Assembly (NCBI GenBank): GCA_030430565.1
Contig: JAUIKS010000031.1
Span: 62,001 to 126,000 of the forward strand
Direction of reading: 5' to 3'
DNA: 64,000 bases
DNA from: Polyangia bacterium
GTDB lineage: Bacteria > Myxococcota_A > Polyangia > Nannocystales > Nannocystaceae
The notes beneath the pieces were generated by a model, which was not told the DNA's origin, searched no databases, and was given only the letters and a program-made list of their open reading frames with translations. The translations under genes and the position numbers were made by a program. Shown here piece by piece: positions 52,679 to 61,490 of the stretch (its first letter is position 1; each line of letters begins with the position of its first letter).

Positions 52679-52708
52679 GTGACAACAGCTCGCGCGTGAG
52701 CGCATAAT
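52679..52708 (+). promoter_or_regulatory. candidate sigma70-type promoter of korAB
   Basis: GTGACA (52679-52684) and CATAAT (52703-52708) are spaced by 18 bp in an AT-rich patch about 95 bp upstream of korA. An inverted repeat GTGAGC (52696-52701) / GCTCAC (52713-52718) brackets the -10 box and could be a repressor or redox-regulator site. The whole intergenic region (52629-52800) is the most AT-rich of the metabolic block. Confidence 0.55.
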
Positions 52709-52800
52709 CACTGCTCACGGTTAACCCTACGTCAGATTTAATGGTGAACCGTCATCATTAACGCCGACGCGAGGGTACCGGAACACAGGTTACACAGGAC

Positions 52801-54663
52801 ATGGATACCTTCGCCGCCAAGACCAAACGCGAGGACCTCGATTCGGTCGTCATTCGCTTCGCCGGAGACTCCGGCGACGGCATGCAGCTCACCGGAACCC
52901 AGTTCACCCAGTCAACCGCCTTGATGGGGAACGACCTGGCGACCTTCCCCGACTTCCCGGCCGAGATTCGAGCGCCCGCGGGGACGACCTTCGGAGTGTC
53001 CGGCTTCCAGGTTCACTTCGCGGCCCACGACATCATGACCCCGGGCGACGCCCCGGACGTGCTCGTGGCGATGAACCCCGCCGCGCTCAAGGTCAACATC
53101 AAGGACCTCAAGCGCGGCGGCATGGTCGTCGTCAACACCGGCACCTTCACCAAGGGCAACCTCAAGAAGGCCGGCTACGAGGTCAGCCCGCTCGACGATG
53201 ACACGCTGGGGCCGTTCCGCGTGCTCAAGCTCGACATCTCGAAGCACACGCTCGCGGCCGTCGCCAAGTTCGAGCTCGGGACCAAGGCCGCGCTGCGCAG
53301 CAAGAACATGTGGACGCTCGGCCTGATGATGTGGCTGTTCGGCCGCGACCGTCAGGCCACCATCGACTGGCTGCGGCAGAAGTTCGCGAAGAAGCCCGAG
53401 ATCGCCGAGGCCAACGTCGCCGCGCTCAACGCCGGCCACGCCTACGGCGAGACCGCCGAGATGCCCAGCGGCATCGGCTGCTACCAGGTCCCCAAGGCCA
53501 CGCTCGACGCCGGCACCTACCGCAACGTGACCGGCAACGAGTCGCTCGCGTGGGGCCTCGTCGCCGGCTGCAAGCTCGCGTCGGTCAAGCCGATGCTCGG
53601 CTCGTACCCGATCACGCCGGCCTCCTCGCTGCTGCACGCGCTCTCGAAGCTCAAGAACTTCGGCGTCGTCACGTTCCAGGCCGAGGACGAGATCGCGGCG
53701 GTCTGCGCGGCCGTCGGCGCCTCCTGGGCCGGCGCGCTGGGCATCACCAGCACCTCGGGCCCCGGCGTCGCGCTCAAGGGTGAGGCCATCGGCCTCGCGG
53801 TCATGGTCGAGCTGCCGCTCGTCATCTGCGACATCCAGCGCGGCGGTCCCTCGACCGGCCTGCCGACCAAGACCGAGCAGTCCGACCTGCTCCAGGCGAT
53901 CTGGGGGCGCAACGGCGACTGCCCGCTCGCCGTGCTCGCCGCCTCGACCCCCGGCGACTGCTTCTACACGGCGATCGAGGCCGTGCGCCTCGCGACCAAG
54001 TTCATGACGCCGGTCATGCTGCTCAGCGACGGCTACCTCGCCAACGGCGCCGAGCCGTGGAAGATCCCCGACTTCGACGCGATGGAGCCCTTCCCGGCCA
54101 AGCAGCACACCGAGCCCAAGGACTTCCACCCCTACCTCCGCGATCCCGAGACGCTCGCGCGGATCTGGCCGGTCCCCGGCACGCCGGGCCTCGAGCACCG
54201 CGTCGGCGGCCTCGAGAAGCACTACGACTCCGGCAACATCTCGTACGACCCCGACAACCATCACAAGATGGTCAAGACCCGGGCGCAGAAGGTCGCCAAC
54301 ATCGCCAACGACATCCCGCTGCAGGAGGTCTGCGCGGGCCCCGAGCGCGGCGACCTCGTGATCGTCAGCTGGGGCTCGACCTTCGGCTCGGTCCACCAGG
54401 CCGTCCGCAACACGCTCGCGGACGGAAAGACCGTCTCGCACATCCACCTGCGCTACATGTGGCCGATGCCGCGCAACCTCGGCGACCTCCTGCGCGGCTT
54501 CAAGCAGATCGTCGTGCCCGAGATGAACAACGGCATGCTCGTCAAGGTCCTGCGCAGTGAGTTCCTGGTCCCCGCCGAGGGCCTCAACAAAATCGCCGGC
54601 CAGCCGTTCAAGGTCTCCGAGATCGAGACCGCGATCGCCGAGAAGCTCGCCGCCACCTCCTAA
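52801..54663 (+). CDS. korA: 2-oxoglutarate:ferredoxin oxidoreductase subunit alpha (gamma-alpha fusion)
   Basis: A 620-residue 2-oxoacid:acceptor oxidoreductase alpha subunit with the gamma domain fused at the N-terminus (VVIRFAGDSGDGMQLTGTQ, then GVSGFQVHFAAHDIMTPGD). The alpha domain begins near 225 with GNESLAWGLVAGCKLA and has GSYPITPASSLLHAL, FQAEDEIAAVCAAVGASWAG and TSTSGPGVALKGEAIGLAV, the core of the TPP-enzyme pyrimidine domain. With KorB it decarboxylates 2-oxoglutarate with CoA and reduces ferredoxin, giving succinyl-CoA. The fused form and the sequence best fit KorA rather than pyruvate-type enzymes. The gap to korB is 11 bp with GGAG. Confidence 0.93.
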   Translation: MDTFAAKTKREDLDSVVIRFAGDSGDGMQLTGTQFTQSTALMGNDLATFPDFPAEIRAPAGTTFGVSGFQVHFAAHDIMTPGDAPDVLVAMNPAALKVNIKDLKRGGMVVVNTGTFTKGNLKKAGYEVSPLDDDTLGPFRVLKLDISKHTLAAVAKFELGTKAALRSKNMWTLGLMMWLFGRDRQATIDWLRQKFAKKPEIAEANVAALNAGHAYGETAEMPSGIGCYQVPKATLDAGTYRNVTGNESLAWGLVAGCKLASVKPMLGSYPITPASSLLHALSKLKNFGVVTFQAEDEIAAVCAAVGASWAGALGITSTSGPGVALKGEAIGLAVMVELPLVICDIQRGGPSTGLPTKTEQSDLLQAIWGRNGDCPLAVLAASTPGDCFYTAIEAVRLATKFMTPVMLLSDGYLANGAEPWKIPDFDAMEPFPAKQHTEPKDFHPYLRDPETLARIWPVPGTPGLEHRVGGLEKHYDSGNISYDPDNHHKMVKTRAQKVANIANDIPLQEVCAGPERGDLVIVSWGSTFGSVHQAVRNTLADGKTVSHIHLRYMWPMPRNLGDLLRGFKQIVVPEMNNGMLVKVLRSEFLVPAEGLNKIAGQPFKVSEIETAIAEKLAATS

Positions 54664-54674
54664 GGAGAGCTGAG

Positions 54675-55697
54675 ATGCCCGACACACCCACTAAAAAGCT
54701 CACCCGCAAGGACTTCTCCTCGGACCAGGAGGTCCGCTGGTGCCCCGGCTGCGGCGACTACGCCATCCTCGCCGCGGTTCAGCGCACGCTGCCCAAGCTC
54801 GGGGTCAAGCGCGAGAACACCGTCTTCATCTCGGGCATCGGCTGCTCGAGCCGGTTCCCGTACTACATGAACACCTACGGGTTCCACACCATCCACGGGC
54901 GCGCGCCGACCTTCGCGACCGGCCTCAAGCTCGCCAACCCGGAGCTCGACGTCTGGCTGATCACCGGCGACGGCGACGGCCTCAGCATCGGCGGCAATCA
55001 CCTGCTGCACGTCCTGCGGCGCAACCTCAACGTCCAGATCATCCTGTTCAACAACCGCATCTACGGGCTGACCAAGGGCCAGTACTCGCCGACCTCGCTG
55101 GTCGGCAAGCGCTCGCCGTCGACGCCGATGGGCTCGGTCGACAACCCGGTCCTGCCGGTCGGCTTCGCCATGGGCGCCGGCGCCAAGTTCGTCGCGCGGG
55201 CGATCGACACCGACGCCAAGCGCTTCAGCGCGCTGCTCGAGCGCGCGCACGGCTTCAAGGGCACGAGCTTCATGGAGATCTTCCAGAACTGCCCAGTGTT
55301 CAACGACGGCGCGTTCAGCCACTTCACGGAGCGCGCGACCGCGACCCAGACGCAGCTGCACCTCGAGCACGGCAAGCCGATGATCTTCGGCAAGGACAAG
55401 AACAAAGGCCTGCGCTTAAAGCCAGGCGCCCTCGAGCTCGAGGTCGTGACGCTCGGCGAGGACGGGATCACCGAGGCCGACCTGCTCGTCCACGACGAGC
55501 GCAACCGGTCGCAGGCCTTCCTGCTCGCGTCGATGGAGCCGCCGAGCTTCCCGGTCGCGCTGGGCGTGCTCTACTGTGAGCCGGACGACAGCTTCGAGGC
55601 CCTCGTGCTCGGGCAGATCGACCAGGCGATCGAGCAGCAGGGCGAGGGTGACCTCAACGCGCTCATGCGCAAGGGGCACACCTGGACCGTTGACTAA
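54675..55697 (+). CDS. korB: 2-oxoglutarate:ferredoxin oxidoreductase subunit beta
   Basis: A 340-residue beta subunit holding the thiamine-diphosphate site and one iron-sulfur cluster. WCPGCGDYAILAAVQ has the first cluster Cys pair, GIGCSSRFPYYMNTYGFH follows, and the TPP motif is GDGDGLSIGGNHLLHVLRRN with ILFNNRIYGLTKGQYSPTS. The C-terminal substrate-contact region includes HGFKGTSFMEIFQNCPVFNDG. It has no ferredoxin-like domain, so a separate ferredoxin is needed; none is nearby. GGAGAGCTGAG precedes the ATG. A terminator follows at 55720-55747. Confidence 0.94.
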   Translation: MPDTPTKKLTRKDFSSDQEVRWCPGCGDYAILAAVQRTLPKLGVKRENTVFISGIGCSSRFPYYMNTYGFHTIHGRAPTFATGLKLANPELDVWLITGDGDGLSIGGNHLLHVLRRNLNVQIILFNNRIYGLTKGQYSPTSLVGKRSPSTPMGSVDNPVLPVGFAMGAGAKFVARAIDTDAKRFSALLERAHGFKGTSFMEIFQNCPVFNDGAFSHFTERATATQTQLHLEHGKPMIFGKDKNKGLRLKPGALELEVVTLGEDGITEADLLVHDERNRSQAFLLASMEPPSFPVALGVLYCEPDDSFEALVLGQIDQAIEQQGEGDLNALMRKGHTWTVD

Positions 55698-55698
55698 C

Positions 55699-55747
55699 AT
55701 GTCCTATGGGACATAATATAACGCCGCGCTCACACGAGCGCGGCGTT
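55699..55747 (+). terminator. tandem hairpins and terminator after korB
   Basis: Two bases after the korB stop, ATGTCC-TATG-GGACAT (55699-55714) forms a 6-bp dyad. Then AACGCCGCGCTC (55720-55731), ACAC, GAGCGCGGCGTT (55736-55747) forms a perfect 12-bp stem followed by TCGCGTTTTG. The second is a good intrinsic terminator; the first may be a stabilising 3' hairpin or a protein site. Confidence 0.75.
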
Positions 55748-55998
55748 TCGCGTTTTGACCCCCGCAAACCGACCGGTCGACCGCTCTCGCGCGTGGACGC
55801 GGCAACGGGCTCTTGCGTTTTGCCCTACGCGCGCGTGCGCCGATCACAGCCCGCGCTGCGCCGCTCGGCTACAATGCTCAGGTCTGAATTCTTGATCGCT
55901 GGAGAATTTTCCCTTCGCGGACGTCGAATCAATGGCCCTCGCGCCACGTCCAAGACAGCACCCAGAGATCGTCACGGCCCCACTACGAGGAATAGAAC

Positions 55999-56940
55999 AT
56001 GATTTTGCGCTCCAACCGGAATAACGGACTGCTCGCCACCCTCTTCGCCGGACTGGTCAGCTTCTCAGTCGGCTGCATCATCGTCGGCGGCAACGGCAAC
56101 GGTGACGACCCCGACGAGTGCGGCAGTCTGCTCGACAACAACTACGTCGGCAACGACGGCTTCTGCTACTGCGATAACGGCTACTCGTGGTGTAACCCGA
56201 ACGACGACTTCGACCTCTCGTGCTGCGAGATCGACCCCAAGGATCCGGTCGGCGGCGTGTGCGGTGACAACAGCTACCTCGCCGACGACGGGCTCTGCTA
56301 CTGCAACCAGGACTACGACTGGTGCTCGAACACGGGCCTCGACTGCTGCCCGCTCGATCCCAAGGATCCGACCGAGACCGACGGCGGCGGCGGCACCACC
56401 CAGGGCGGCGCGACGAGCACCGGCGTGGGCACCTCGGCGGGTCCCAACTGCAACCCCGAGCCCCCGCCCGGGGACAGCTGCACCGACGGCACCGTGTGGT
56501 GCACCCACGATGTCGACTGCGGCGGCGGCGGTGAGTACTACGAGTGCGTCAGCGGCGCGTGGCAGCTGCAGGGCGCGGACGTGCTCGACCAGACCTGCTC
56601 GTTCGACTTCGGCGGCGGCAAGTCCTTCGGCTGCGTCGACGACCCCGAGATGGACCAGGTCGTGATCCTGTGCGGCGACGGCTCGGGCGACCCCTGTGAC
56701 GCCGACGCCTGCCAAGACGAGGCGACGCTGCTGGCCTGCGACTACGGCGTCCAGACCGCGCTGATCGACTGCGTCACGGTCTGTAACGACGAGTCCTTCG
56801 ACAACGGCGTCTGCGGCCAGCAGAACGACGACCCGTCGAACCCGTTCCAGTGCCTGTGCTTCGACGACACGACGAGCAGCGGCTCCAGCTCCGGCGGCTC
56901 GACCGGCGGCAGCTCCGGCGGCGGCGCGACCACCGGCTAA
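55999..56940 (+). CDS. Cys-rich lipoprotein with two repeated EGF-like segments
   Basis: A 313-residue lipoprotein. Signal peptide with lipobox SVGC; next a Gly/Asn/Asp stretch and two copies of a 38-residue Cys unit (NNYVGNDGFCYCDNGYSWC...CCEIDPKDP and NSYLADDGLCYCNQDYDWC...CCPLDPKDP). A Gly/Thr linker leads to a second Cys-rich domain (PPPGDSCTDGTVWCTHDVDC; FGCVDDPEMDQVVILCGDG) and a Ser/Gly tail. All likely disulfide bonded in the envelope; no enzyme motif. GAGGAA lies 8 nt upstream of the ATG. Ends at the hairpin at 56966-56986. Confidence 0.82.
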   Translation: MILRSNRNNGLLATLFAGLVSFSVGCIIVGGNGNGDDPDECGSLLDNNYVGNDGFCYCDNGYSWCNPNDDFDLSCCEIDPKDPVGGVCGDNSYLADDGLCYCNQDYDWCSNTGLDCCPLDPKDPTETDGGGGTTQGGATSTGVGTSAGPNCNPEPPPGDSCTDGTVWCTHDVDCGGGGEYYECVSGAWQLQGADVLDQTCSFDFGGGKSFGCVDDPEMDQVVILCGDGSGDPCDADACQDEATLLACDYGVQTALIDCVTVCNDESFDNGVCGQQNDDPSNPFQCLCFDDTTSSGSSSGGSTGGSSGGGATTG

Positions 56941-56965
56941 TCAATCACGTCATCAACGCTCCGAG

Positions 56966-56986
56966 GGGGAGGCCGCCGGCCTCCCC
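56966..56986. terminator. hairpin between convergent genes
   Basis: GGGGAGGCC (56966-56974), GCC, GGCCTCCCC (56978-56986), a perfect 9-bp stem 25 bp after the lipoprotein stop and 30 bp after the stop of the convergent small gene. Confidence 0.65.
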
Positions 56987-57016
56987 TTCGCGCGTTCGAA
57001 GCCCGCGATTTGCCGG

Positions 57017-57292
57017 TCAGCCGCGCCAGCGAGAGAGTCGCGGCTGACCGCTGCGTTTGACCACGCGCGCGAGCTTGAGGAGCTCGCCGCGCAGCGCGTC
57101 GCTCGCGACCGCCGGCTCCAGCACGGCCTCGCCGCGCTCATCCCAACGAAGCGTCGTCGAGACGCGCGCGCCGTCCGAGACGTAGATCGCGACCGCGTAG
57201 CGCAGCGCGTCAGCCTCGTCGCCCTGGCGCTCGAACAAGTAGCGCGCGCCGCTGGTCGGGTGCAGATCCTGGCTGGAGGAGAGCGCGGTCAT
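57017..57292 (-). CDS. small protein of unknown function
   Basis: A 91-residue protein, GC3-rich like its neighbours, with a beta-like middle (RYAVAIYVSDGARVSTTLRW, then DERGEAVLEPAV) and a helical end (LRGELLKLARVVKRSGQPR). No signal peptide and no family recognised. It follows the TPR envelope protein on the same strand by 34 bp, where an AT-rich GTTTGAAGAGAGAAAG patch lies, and probably shares its transcript. Confidence 0.6.
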   Translation of the reverse strand: MTALSSSQDLHPTSGARYLFERQGDEADALRYAVAIYVSDGARVSTTLRWDERGEAVLEPAVASDALRGELLKLARVVKRSGQPRLSRWRG

Positions 57293-57326
57293 CTCGCGGC
57301 CTGGTTTCCGTTTGAAGAGAGAAAGA

Positions 57327-58127
57327 CTAGAAAGAGAACACGAGCCCGCCGGGCGTGAATGAAGGGCCAGGTCGCGGCGCGGGCTGCTGCGCGCGACCCG
57401 ATCGCCCGATCGTCCCGAGCTCGGGGTCGGGGATCGGCTCGCCGTTGTCGCGGGTCAAGAGCACCGCCGCGGTCACGCCCCCCGCGACCGCGAGCACGCC
57501 GACGATCGTGCCCCAGAACCAGCCCTTTTTATAAATCGGCTTGTCCTCGAGCTCGGGCTCGTCCACGGGCGGATCGGTCGTGCCGGAGGGCGTCGGGTCC
57601 TGCGGCCCCTCGGGCTCAGGCTCGGGCGGATCGGGCTCAGGCGGGTCAGGGTCGGGGTCGGGCTCCTCGACCGGCTCGACCGCCGCGAGCTTCTCATCGA
57701 TCTCGACGATGTGCTGCTCGACGCTGGCCTTGGTCGCCTCGTCGAGGCCCTCGCTCTGCTCGAGGAACTTGACGTAGTTGAGGAACAGCCGCTTGGCCTT
57801 GCGCAGGTGCTTCGGGTCCTGCGAGATCTCGTACAGTCGGTCGTAGGACTGACCGATGTTGTAGAGCAGGTTCGGGTGCTTCGACTTCGCGTAGCAGCGC
57901 TCGAAGTGCCCGACCGCTTCCTCGTAGTTGCCGAGCGCGTAGGCCTGCTCGCCGAGATCGTACTCCTCCTCGGCGCTCAGCTCGTCCCCCGCCGGTGCCT
58001 CCCCGCGCGCGGCGGCGGAGGCGAGCGCGTCGGCCGGGACCAGCGCGACCACGAGGCTCGCGCTGACGGCTACGCTGGCGAGGAACCGGGCGAGCGCGGA
58101 CGCGGGCGGCACAGGCACTCTCATCAT
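57327..58127 (-). CDS. TPR-containing envelope protein with Pro-rich linker and membrane anchor
   Basis: A 266-residue protein. Signal peptide (LARFLASVAVSASLVVALVPADALA), then a TPR region (LGEQAYALGNYEEAVGHFERCYAKSKHPNLLYNIGQSY in outline, about 45-140), a long Pro/Glu/Asp linker and a hydrophobic helix (GWFWGTIVGVLAVAGGVTAAVLL) near the C-terminus. This signal-TPR-linker-helix plan is common in myxobacterial proteins encoded near kinases or secretion genes. Function unknown. Probably co-transcribed with the small gene downstream. Confidence 0.75.
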   Translation of the reverse strand: MMRVPVPPASALARFLASVAVSASLVVALVPADALASAAARGEAPAGDELSAEEEYDLGEQAYALGNYEEAVGHFERCYAKSKHPNLLYNIGQSYDRLYEISQDPKHLRKAKRLFLNYVKFLEQSEGLDEATKASVEQHIVEIDEKLAAVEPVEEPDPDPDPPEPDPPEPEPEGPQDPTPSGTTDPPVDEPELEDKPIYKKGWFWGTIVGVLAVAGGVTAAVLLTRDNGEPIPDPELGTIGRSGRAQQPAPRPGPSFTPGGLVFSF

Positions 58128-58173
58128 CTACCGCTGTCCTGACGCGCTTTCAAGCGCAGTCCGTGCCATCGGG

Positions 58174-59271
58174 CTACACGTTAAACCGGAAGTGCATCAC
58201 GTCGCCGTCTTGCACCACGTAGTCCTTGCCCTCGAGCCGCAGGCGCCCCTTGGCTCGCACCGCCGCCTCGGAGCCCAGCTCGACGAGCTCGCTGAACCCC
58301 ATGACCTCGGCGCGGATAAAGCCGCGCTCGAAGTCCGAGTGAATTTTCCCGGCGGCCCCCGGCGCGAGGGTGCCGCGACGAATCGTCCACGCGCGGACCT
58401 CTTTCTTGCCCGCCGTGAAGTACGTGATGAGCTCGAGCAGCTCGTAGGCCTTGAAGATCAGGCGGTTGAGCCCCGGCTCCTCGAGCCCGAGGCTCTCGAG
58501 GAACTCGGCGCGCTCCTCCGCCTCGAGGCTCGCGATCTCGGACTCGATCGCCGCCGAGATCACCACCGCCTCGGCGCCCTCCTCGGCCGCGAGCTGCTTC
58601 AGCGCGGTGACGTGGGCGTCGTCCTCGTCGGTGAGCTGCTCCTCGCTGACGTTGGCGACGTAGAGCACCGGCTTGGCTGTCAAAAGGAACAGGTCGCGAA
58701 GGACCTCTTCGTCCGCGGCGCTCAGCTCGATGCTGCGGGCCGGGGTGCCCCCGCCCATCGCCTCGAGCACGCGCTCGCAGGTGACGACCGCCTGCTTCTC
58801 GAGCTTGTCGCCGCTCTTGGCCTGCTTGCGCGCCTTGGACAGGCGCTGCTCGACCGACTGCATGTCGCGCAGCAGCAGCTCGGTGTTGATGACCTCGGCG
58901 TCGCCGACCGGATCGACCTTGCCGTCGACGTGGATGATGTTGTCGTCCTCGAAGCAGCGCACGACGTGGACGATCGCGTCGACGCCGCGGATGTGGCTGA
59001 GGAACTTGTTGCCCAGCCCCTCGCCCTGGCTCGCGCCCTTGACGAGGCCCGCGATGTCGAGGAACTCGACGGTCGTGGGCACGACCTTGTTGGGCTCGAC
59101 GATCTTGACGAGCGCGTCGAGCCGCGGATCGGGGACCGGGACCATGCCCTGGTTGGGGTCGATCGTGCAGAACGGGAAGTTCTTCGACTCGGCGCCGGCG
59201 TCTGAGAGCGCGTTGAACAGGGTCGACTTGCCGACGTTGGGAAGACCGACGATTCCGACTGCGAGGGCCAT
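58174..59271 (-). CDS. ychF: redox-regulated GTPase/ATPase YchF (OLA1 family)
   Basis: A 365-residue Obg-family protein of normal YchF length. The P-loop GLPNVGKSTLFNAL is at 8-21, the G2/G3 region has EFLDIAGLVKGASQGEGLGNKFL, and the ATP-preferring NVSEEQ replaces the NKxD motif. A coiled coil (LLRDMQSVEQRLSKARKQAK) is inserted in the G domain, and the TGS-like C-terminal domain ends YVVQDGDVMHFRFNV. YchF binds ribosomes and prefers ATP. Start set at ATG 59271, which gives the conserved MALAVGIVG; the longer frame adds unrelated residues. Confidence 0.95.
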   Translation of the reverse strand: MALAVGIVGLPNVGKSTLFNALSDAGAESKNFPFCTIDPNQGMVPVPDPRLDALVKIVEPNKVVPTTVEFLDIAGLVKGASQGEGLGNKFLSHIRGVDAIVHVVRCFEDDNIIHVDGKVDPVGDAEVINTELLLRDMQSVEQRLSKARKQAKSGDKLEKQAVVTCERVLEAMGGGTPARSIELSAADEEVLRDLFLLTAKPVLYVANVSEEQLTDEDDAHVTALKQLAAEEGAEAVVISAAIESEIASLEAEERAEFLESLGLEEPGLNRLIFKAYELLELITYFTAGKKEVRAWTIRRGTLAPGAAGKIHSDFERGFIRAEVMGFSELVELGSEAAVRAKGRLRLEGKDYVVQDGDVMHFRFNV

Positions 59272-59384
59272 GGGAGCACGCTGGTAGCACACTTCCCGCG
59301 CGGACGTCGGCGCCGCCCGAACCTGAACATCTAGTCAGAGCGAGCCGTCAGCGCGAGCGTCGGCGCGGGCCCGCGAGCCGGGCC

Positions 59385-60197
59385 TCAGAACCGATACTCG
59401 ACCAGCAGCGGCAGGATCTCCATGCCGAGCAAGAAGCTCGTGACCTTGTCCTCCGCGCCGCCGAGCGGGATGTTGAGCGACTGCGTGAAGCCGAGGGTCA
59501 GGGCGACATCGATCCCGAGCGCGAGGTAGTCGAGCAGGAACAGCCGCGCGCCGCCGCCGAGCCGCAGGCTGAACGAGCCCGACCAGTCGAGGCTCTGCGA
59601 GCGCGAGGCGCCGATCGTGGGGTACTTCCACCAGCCGCCGCCGAGGCTGCCGCGCACGTACGGGACCACGTAGGGGTGATCCTTGACGTAGAACTTGTAG
59701 GCGTAGCCGGCCCAGATATCGAAGCCGGCGACGGTCCCTGGATCGCAGGAGCCCGCCGGCGGGTTCGCGCCGAAACCGCAGCTGTCGAGCTTGAAGGTCT
59801 GGAAGCTCCCGCGGTCGAGCAGCGCCGCGACGCCGAAGTGAACCCAGTGCGGCAGCTGGAGCTGAAAGTCGTACTGCAGACCAATTCGAACCCGCGGCAT
59901 GTAGCCGACGAAGCCGATCTGCAGGGGCATCTGCAGGGACAGCGCGTTGCCGGAGATCACCCGCTCGGGCCAGTCGTAGCCGCCCGACGAGCGGGAGGAA
60001 CCACTGGCGGACGCGCCGCTGCCACCGAAGCCGGCTTGCCCGCCCGCCGAGCCGCCCGCGGGCGCGGCCCAGACCGTGTGCGCGCCGGTCATCACCGTGA
60101 GCCCGAGCGCCCACGGCAGCAGTCGCGACGCCGCCCGGGCGCGGCGACCGAGACCGCAGCGAGCGCGTCGGGGTCGTCGCGATCGTTCCAACAACAT
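59385..60197 (-). CDS. probable outer-membrane beta-barrel-type protein
   Basis: A 270-residue exported protein. Basic N-terminus and signal peptide (LLPWALGLTVMTGAHTVWA), a Gly/Ser/Ala linker, then alternating beta-like segments (MPRVRIGLQYDFQLQLPHWV; AGFDIWAGYAYKFYVKDH; FSLRLGGGARLFLLDYLALG; IDVALTLGFTQSL) ending in an aromatic residue (LVEYRF), the usual outer-membrane barrel signal. Two Cys (CGFGANPPAGSC) may form a disulfide loop. Substrate unknown. ATG 60197 is preferred to a TTG at 60206. Confidence 0.7.
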   Translation of the reverse strand: MLLERSRRPRRARCGLGRRARAASRLLPWALGLTVMTGAHTVWAAPAGGSAGGQAGFGGSGASASGSSRSSGGYDWPERVISGNALSLQMPLQIGFVGYMPRVRIGLQYDFQLQLPHWVHFGVAALLDRGSFQTFKLDSCGFGANPPAGSCDPGTVAGFDIWAGYAYKFYVKDHPYVVPYVRGSLGGGWWKYPTIGASRSQSLDWSGSFSLRLGGGARLFLLDYLALGIDVALTLGFTQSLNIPLGGAEDKVTSFLLGMEILPLLVEYRF

Positions 60198-60328
60198 GCC
60201 TACCAATTGCTACCAGACACGGGCGGTGAGGTCTTGAGGTCGACAGCACCGGGCGCGGGGCCGGTCGCGAGCTGCGACGCGCGGCGGGGGGCCCCGAGGG
60301 TCCCTGTCTGCTAAATTGCCGATCGCGC

Positions 60329-60931
60329 GTGGATCGTGATCAAACAGCACCCGAGGCGAGTGAGAGCGCGCTTACGAGCGGCGGCCTCCGCGGAGCGCTG
60401 CGCGAGATGCTTGTACTCAGTGCGCTCGCGTGCGCGCTCGGGCTGGTGAGCATCGCGGTGCGCAGCGACGAGTTCCCGTGGTTCCCAGACCCCAGCGAGG
60501 CGGTCGCCGGGAGCTGCGAGCTCGGACCCGCGCCCGACGAGAGCGGCGAGCTGGGGGACGCCGCGCTCGCGCTCTCACAGGTCGAGCGGATCTCGTTTCG
60601 CGACGCCGTGGCGCTGGTCGGCGATCGCGGCGCGACCTTCGTCGACGCCCGCAGCCCCGAGCTGTTCGCCGACGGACACATCCCCGGCGCGCTCAACCTC
60701 CCGGCGACGGACGCCGAGGCGACCCTGACGATGCAGTCGTTCCCGCTGCCGATCGACGAGCTGGTCGTCTGCTACTGCGAGGGGTGGAGCTGCGAGCAGT
60801 CCGAGCACCTCGGCAAGATCCTGCAGGACCAGGTCGGCTGCCAGCAGGTCCGCGTGCTCGCGGGCGGGTGGCTGCGCTGGACGGAGCGCGGCGGACCCAT
60901 CGAGCGCGGGAAGGCGGAGGATCATGGCTGA
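60329..60931 (+). CDS. membrane-anchored rhodanese-like protein
   Basis: A 200-residue protein starting with GTG. One membrane helix (MLVLSALACALGLVSIAV, about 27-44), a short periplasmic linker, then a rhodanese domain: SFRDAVALVGDRGATFVDARSPELFADGHIPGALN in outline (about 89-123) and an unusual active-site loop VVCYCEGWSCEQS with Cys148, Cys150 and Cys155. Rhodaneses move sulfane sulfur. The next gene (MauE/DoxX-like) overlaps by 8 bp and itself has a CGC motif, so the pair may handle thiols or electrons at the membrane (inference). Confidence 0.82.
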   Translation: MDRDQTAPEASESALTSGGLRGALREMLVLSALACALGLVSIAVRSDEFPWFPDPSEAVAGSCELGPAPDESGELGDAALALSQVERISFRDAVALVGDRGATFVDARSPELFADGHIPGALNLPATDAEATLTMQSFPLPIDELVVCYCEGWSCEQSEHLGKILQDQVGCQQVRVLAGGWLRWTERGGPIERGKAEDHG

Positions 60932-61418
60932 GGCTGTGACCGAGACGCCCCTCGTCGCGCGCGCGCTCGATCGCGTGGTCTCGTCGCGCGCCGGCGCGAT
61001 CGCGATCTCGCTCTCGCGCTTCGTCGTCGCCGCGGTCTTCATCGTCGCCGCGCTGCCGAAGATCGTCGACCCCGTGGGCTTCGCGGAGGACATCGCCAAC
61101 TACGAGGTGTTCCCGTTCTGGTCGTCCAACCTGATCGCGGGCGTGGTGCCGATGCTCGAGCTGACGGCCGCGATCGCGATCCTCACCGGCTGGAAGCGGC
61201 GCGGCGCGGCGCTCCTGCTCGGGACCTTGACGGTCGGCTTCATCGCGCTGATCGCCTCGGCGATCGCCCGCGACCTCAACATCGACTGCGGCTGCTTCGG
61301 TCAGCAGACCGAGGCCGCGAAGGTCGGCTGGCCGCGGCTGCTCGAGGACATCGGCCTGCTCGCGCTCATCATGCTCGCGAGCCTGCGCCCGCGTCGAGGC
61401 GCGCCCAAGCCCGGGTAG
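60924..61418 (+). CDS. MauE/DoxX-like membrane protein
   Basis: A 164-residue protein with four membrane helices (ISLSRFVVAAVFIVAALPKI; LIAGVVPMLELTAAIAILTG; ALLLGTLTVGFIALIASAIA; IGLLALIMLASL). The motif LNIDCGCFGQ between helices 3 and 4 is typical of MauE-like DoxX relatives, which assist disulfide formation or electron transfer. GGAGG lies upstream inside the preceding rhodanese gene, with which it overlaps by 8 bp, so translation is coupled. Confidence 0.82.
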   Translation: MAEAVTETPLVARALDRVVSSRAGAIAISLSRFVVAAVFIVAALPKIVDPVGFAEDIANYEVFPFWSSNLIAGVVPMLELTAAIAILTGWKRRGAALLLGTLTVGFIALIASAIARDLNIDCGCFGQQTEAAKVGWPRLLEDIGLLALIMLASLRPRRGAPKPG

Positions 61419-61490
61419 GAGGCGCGTCGCCAGACGCCCGGTGAGGTAGGGCACGCGCCCGCGACTGCAGGCCCGTGGTACATCGCTCGC

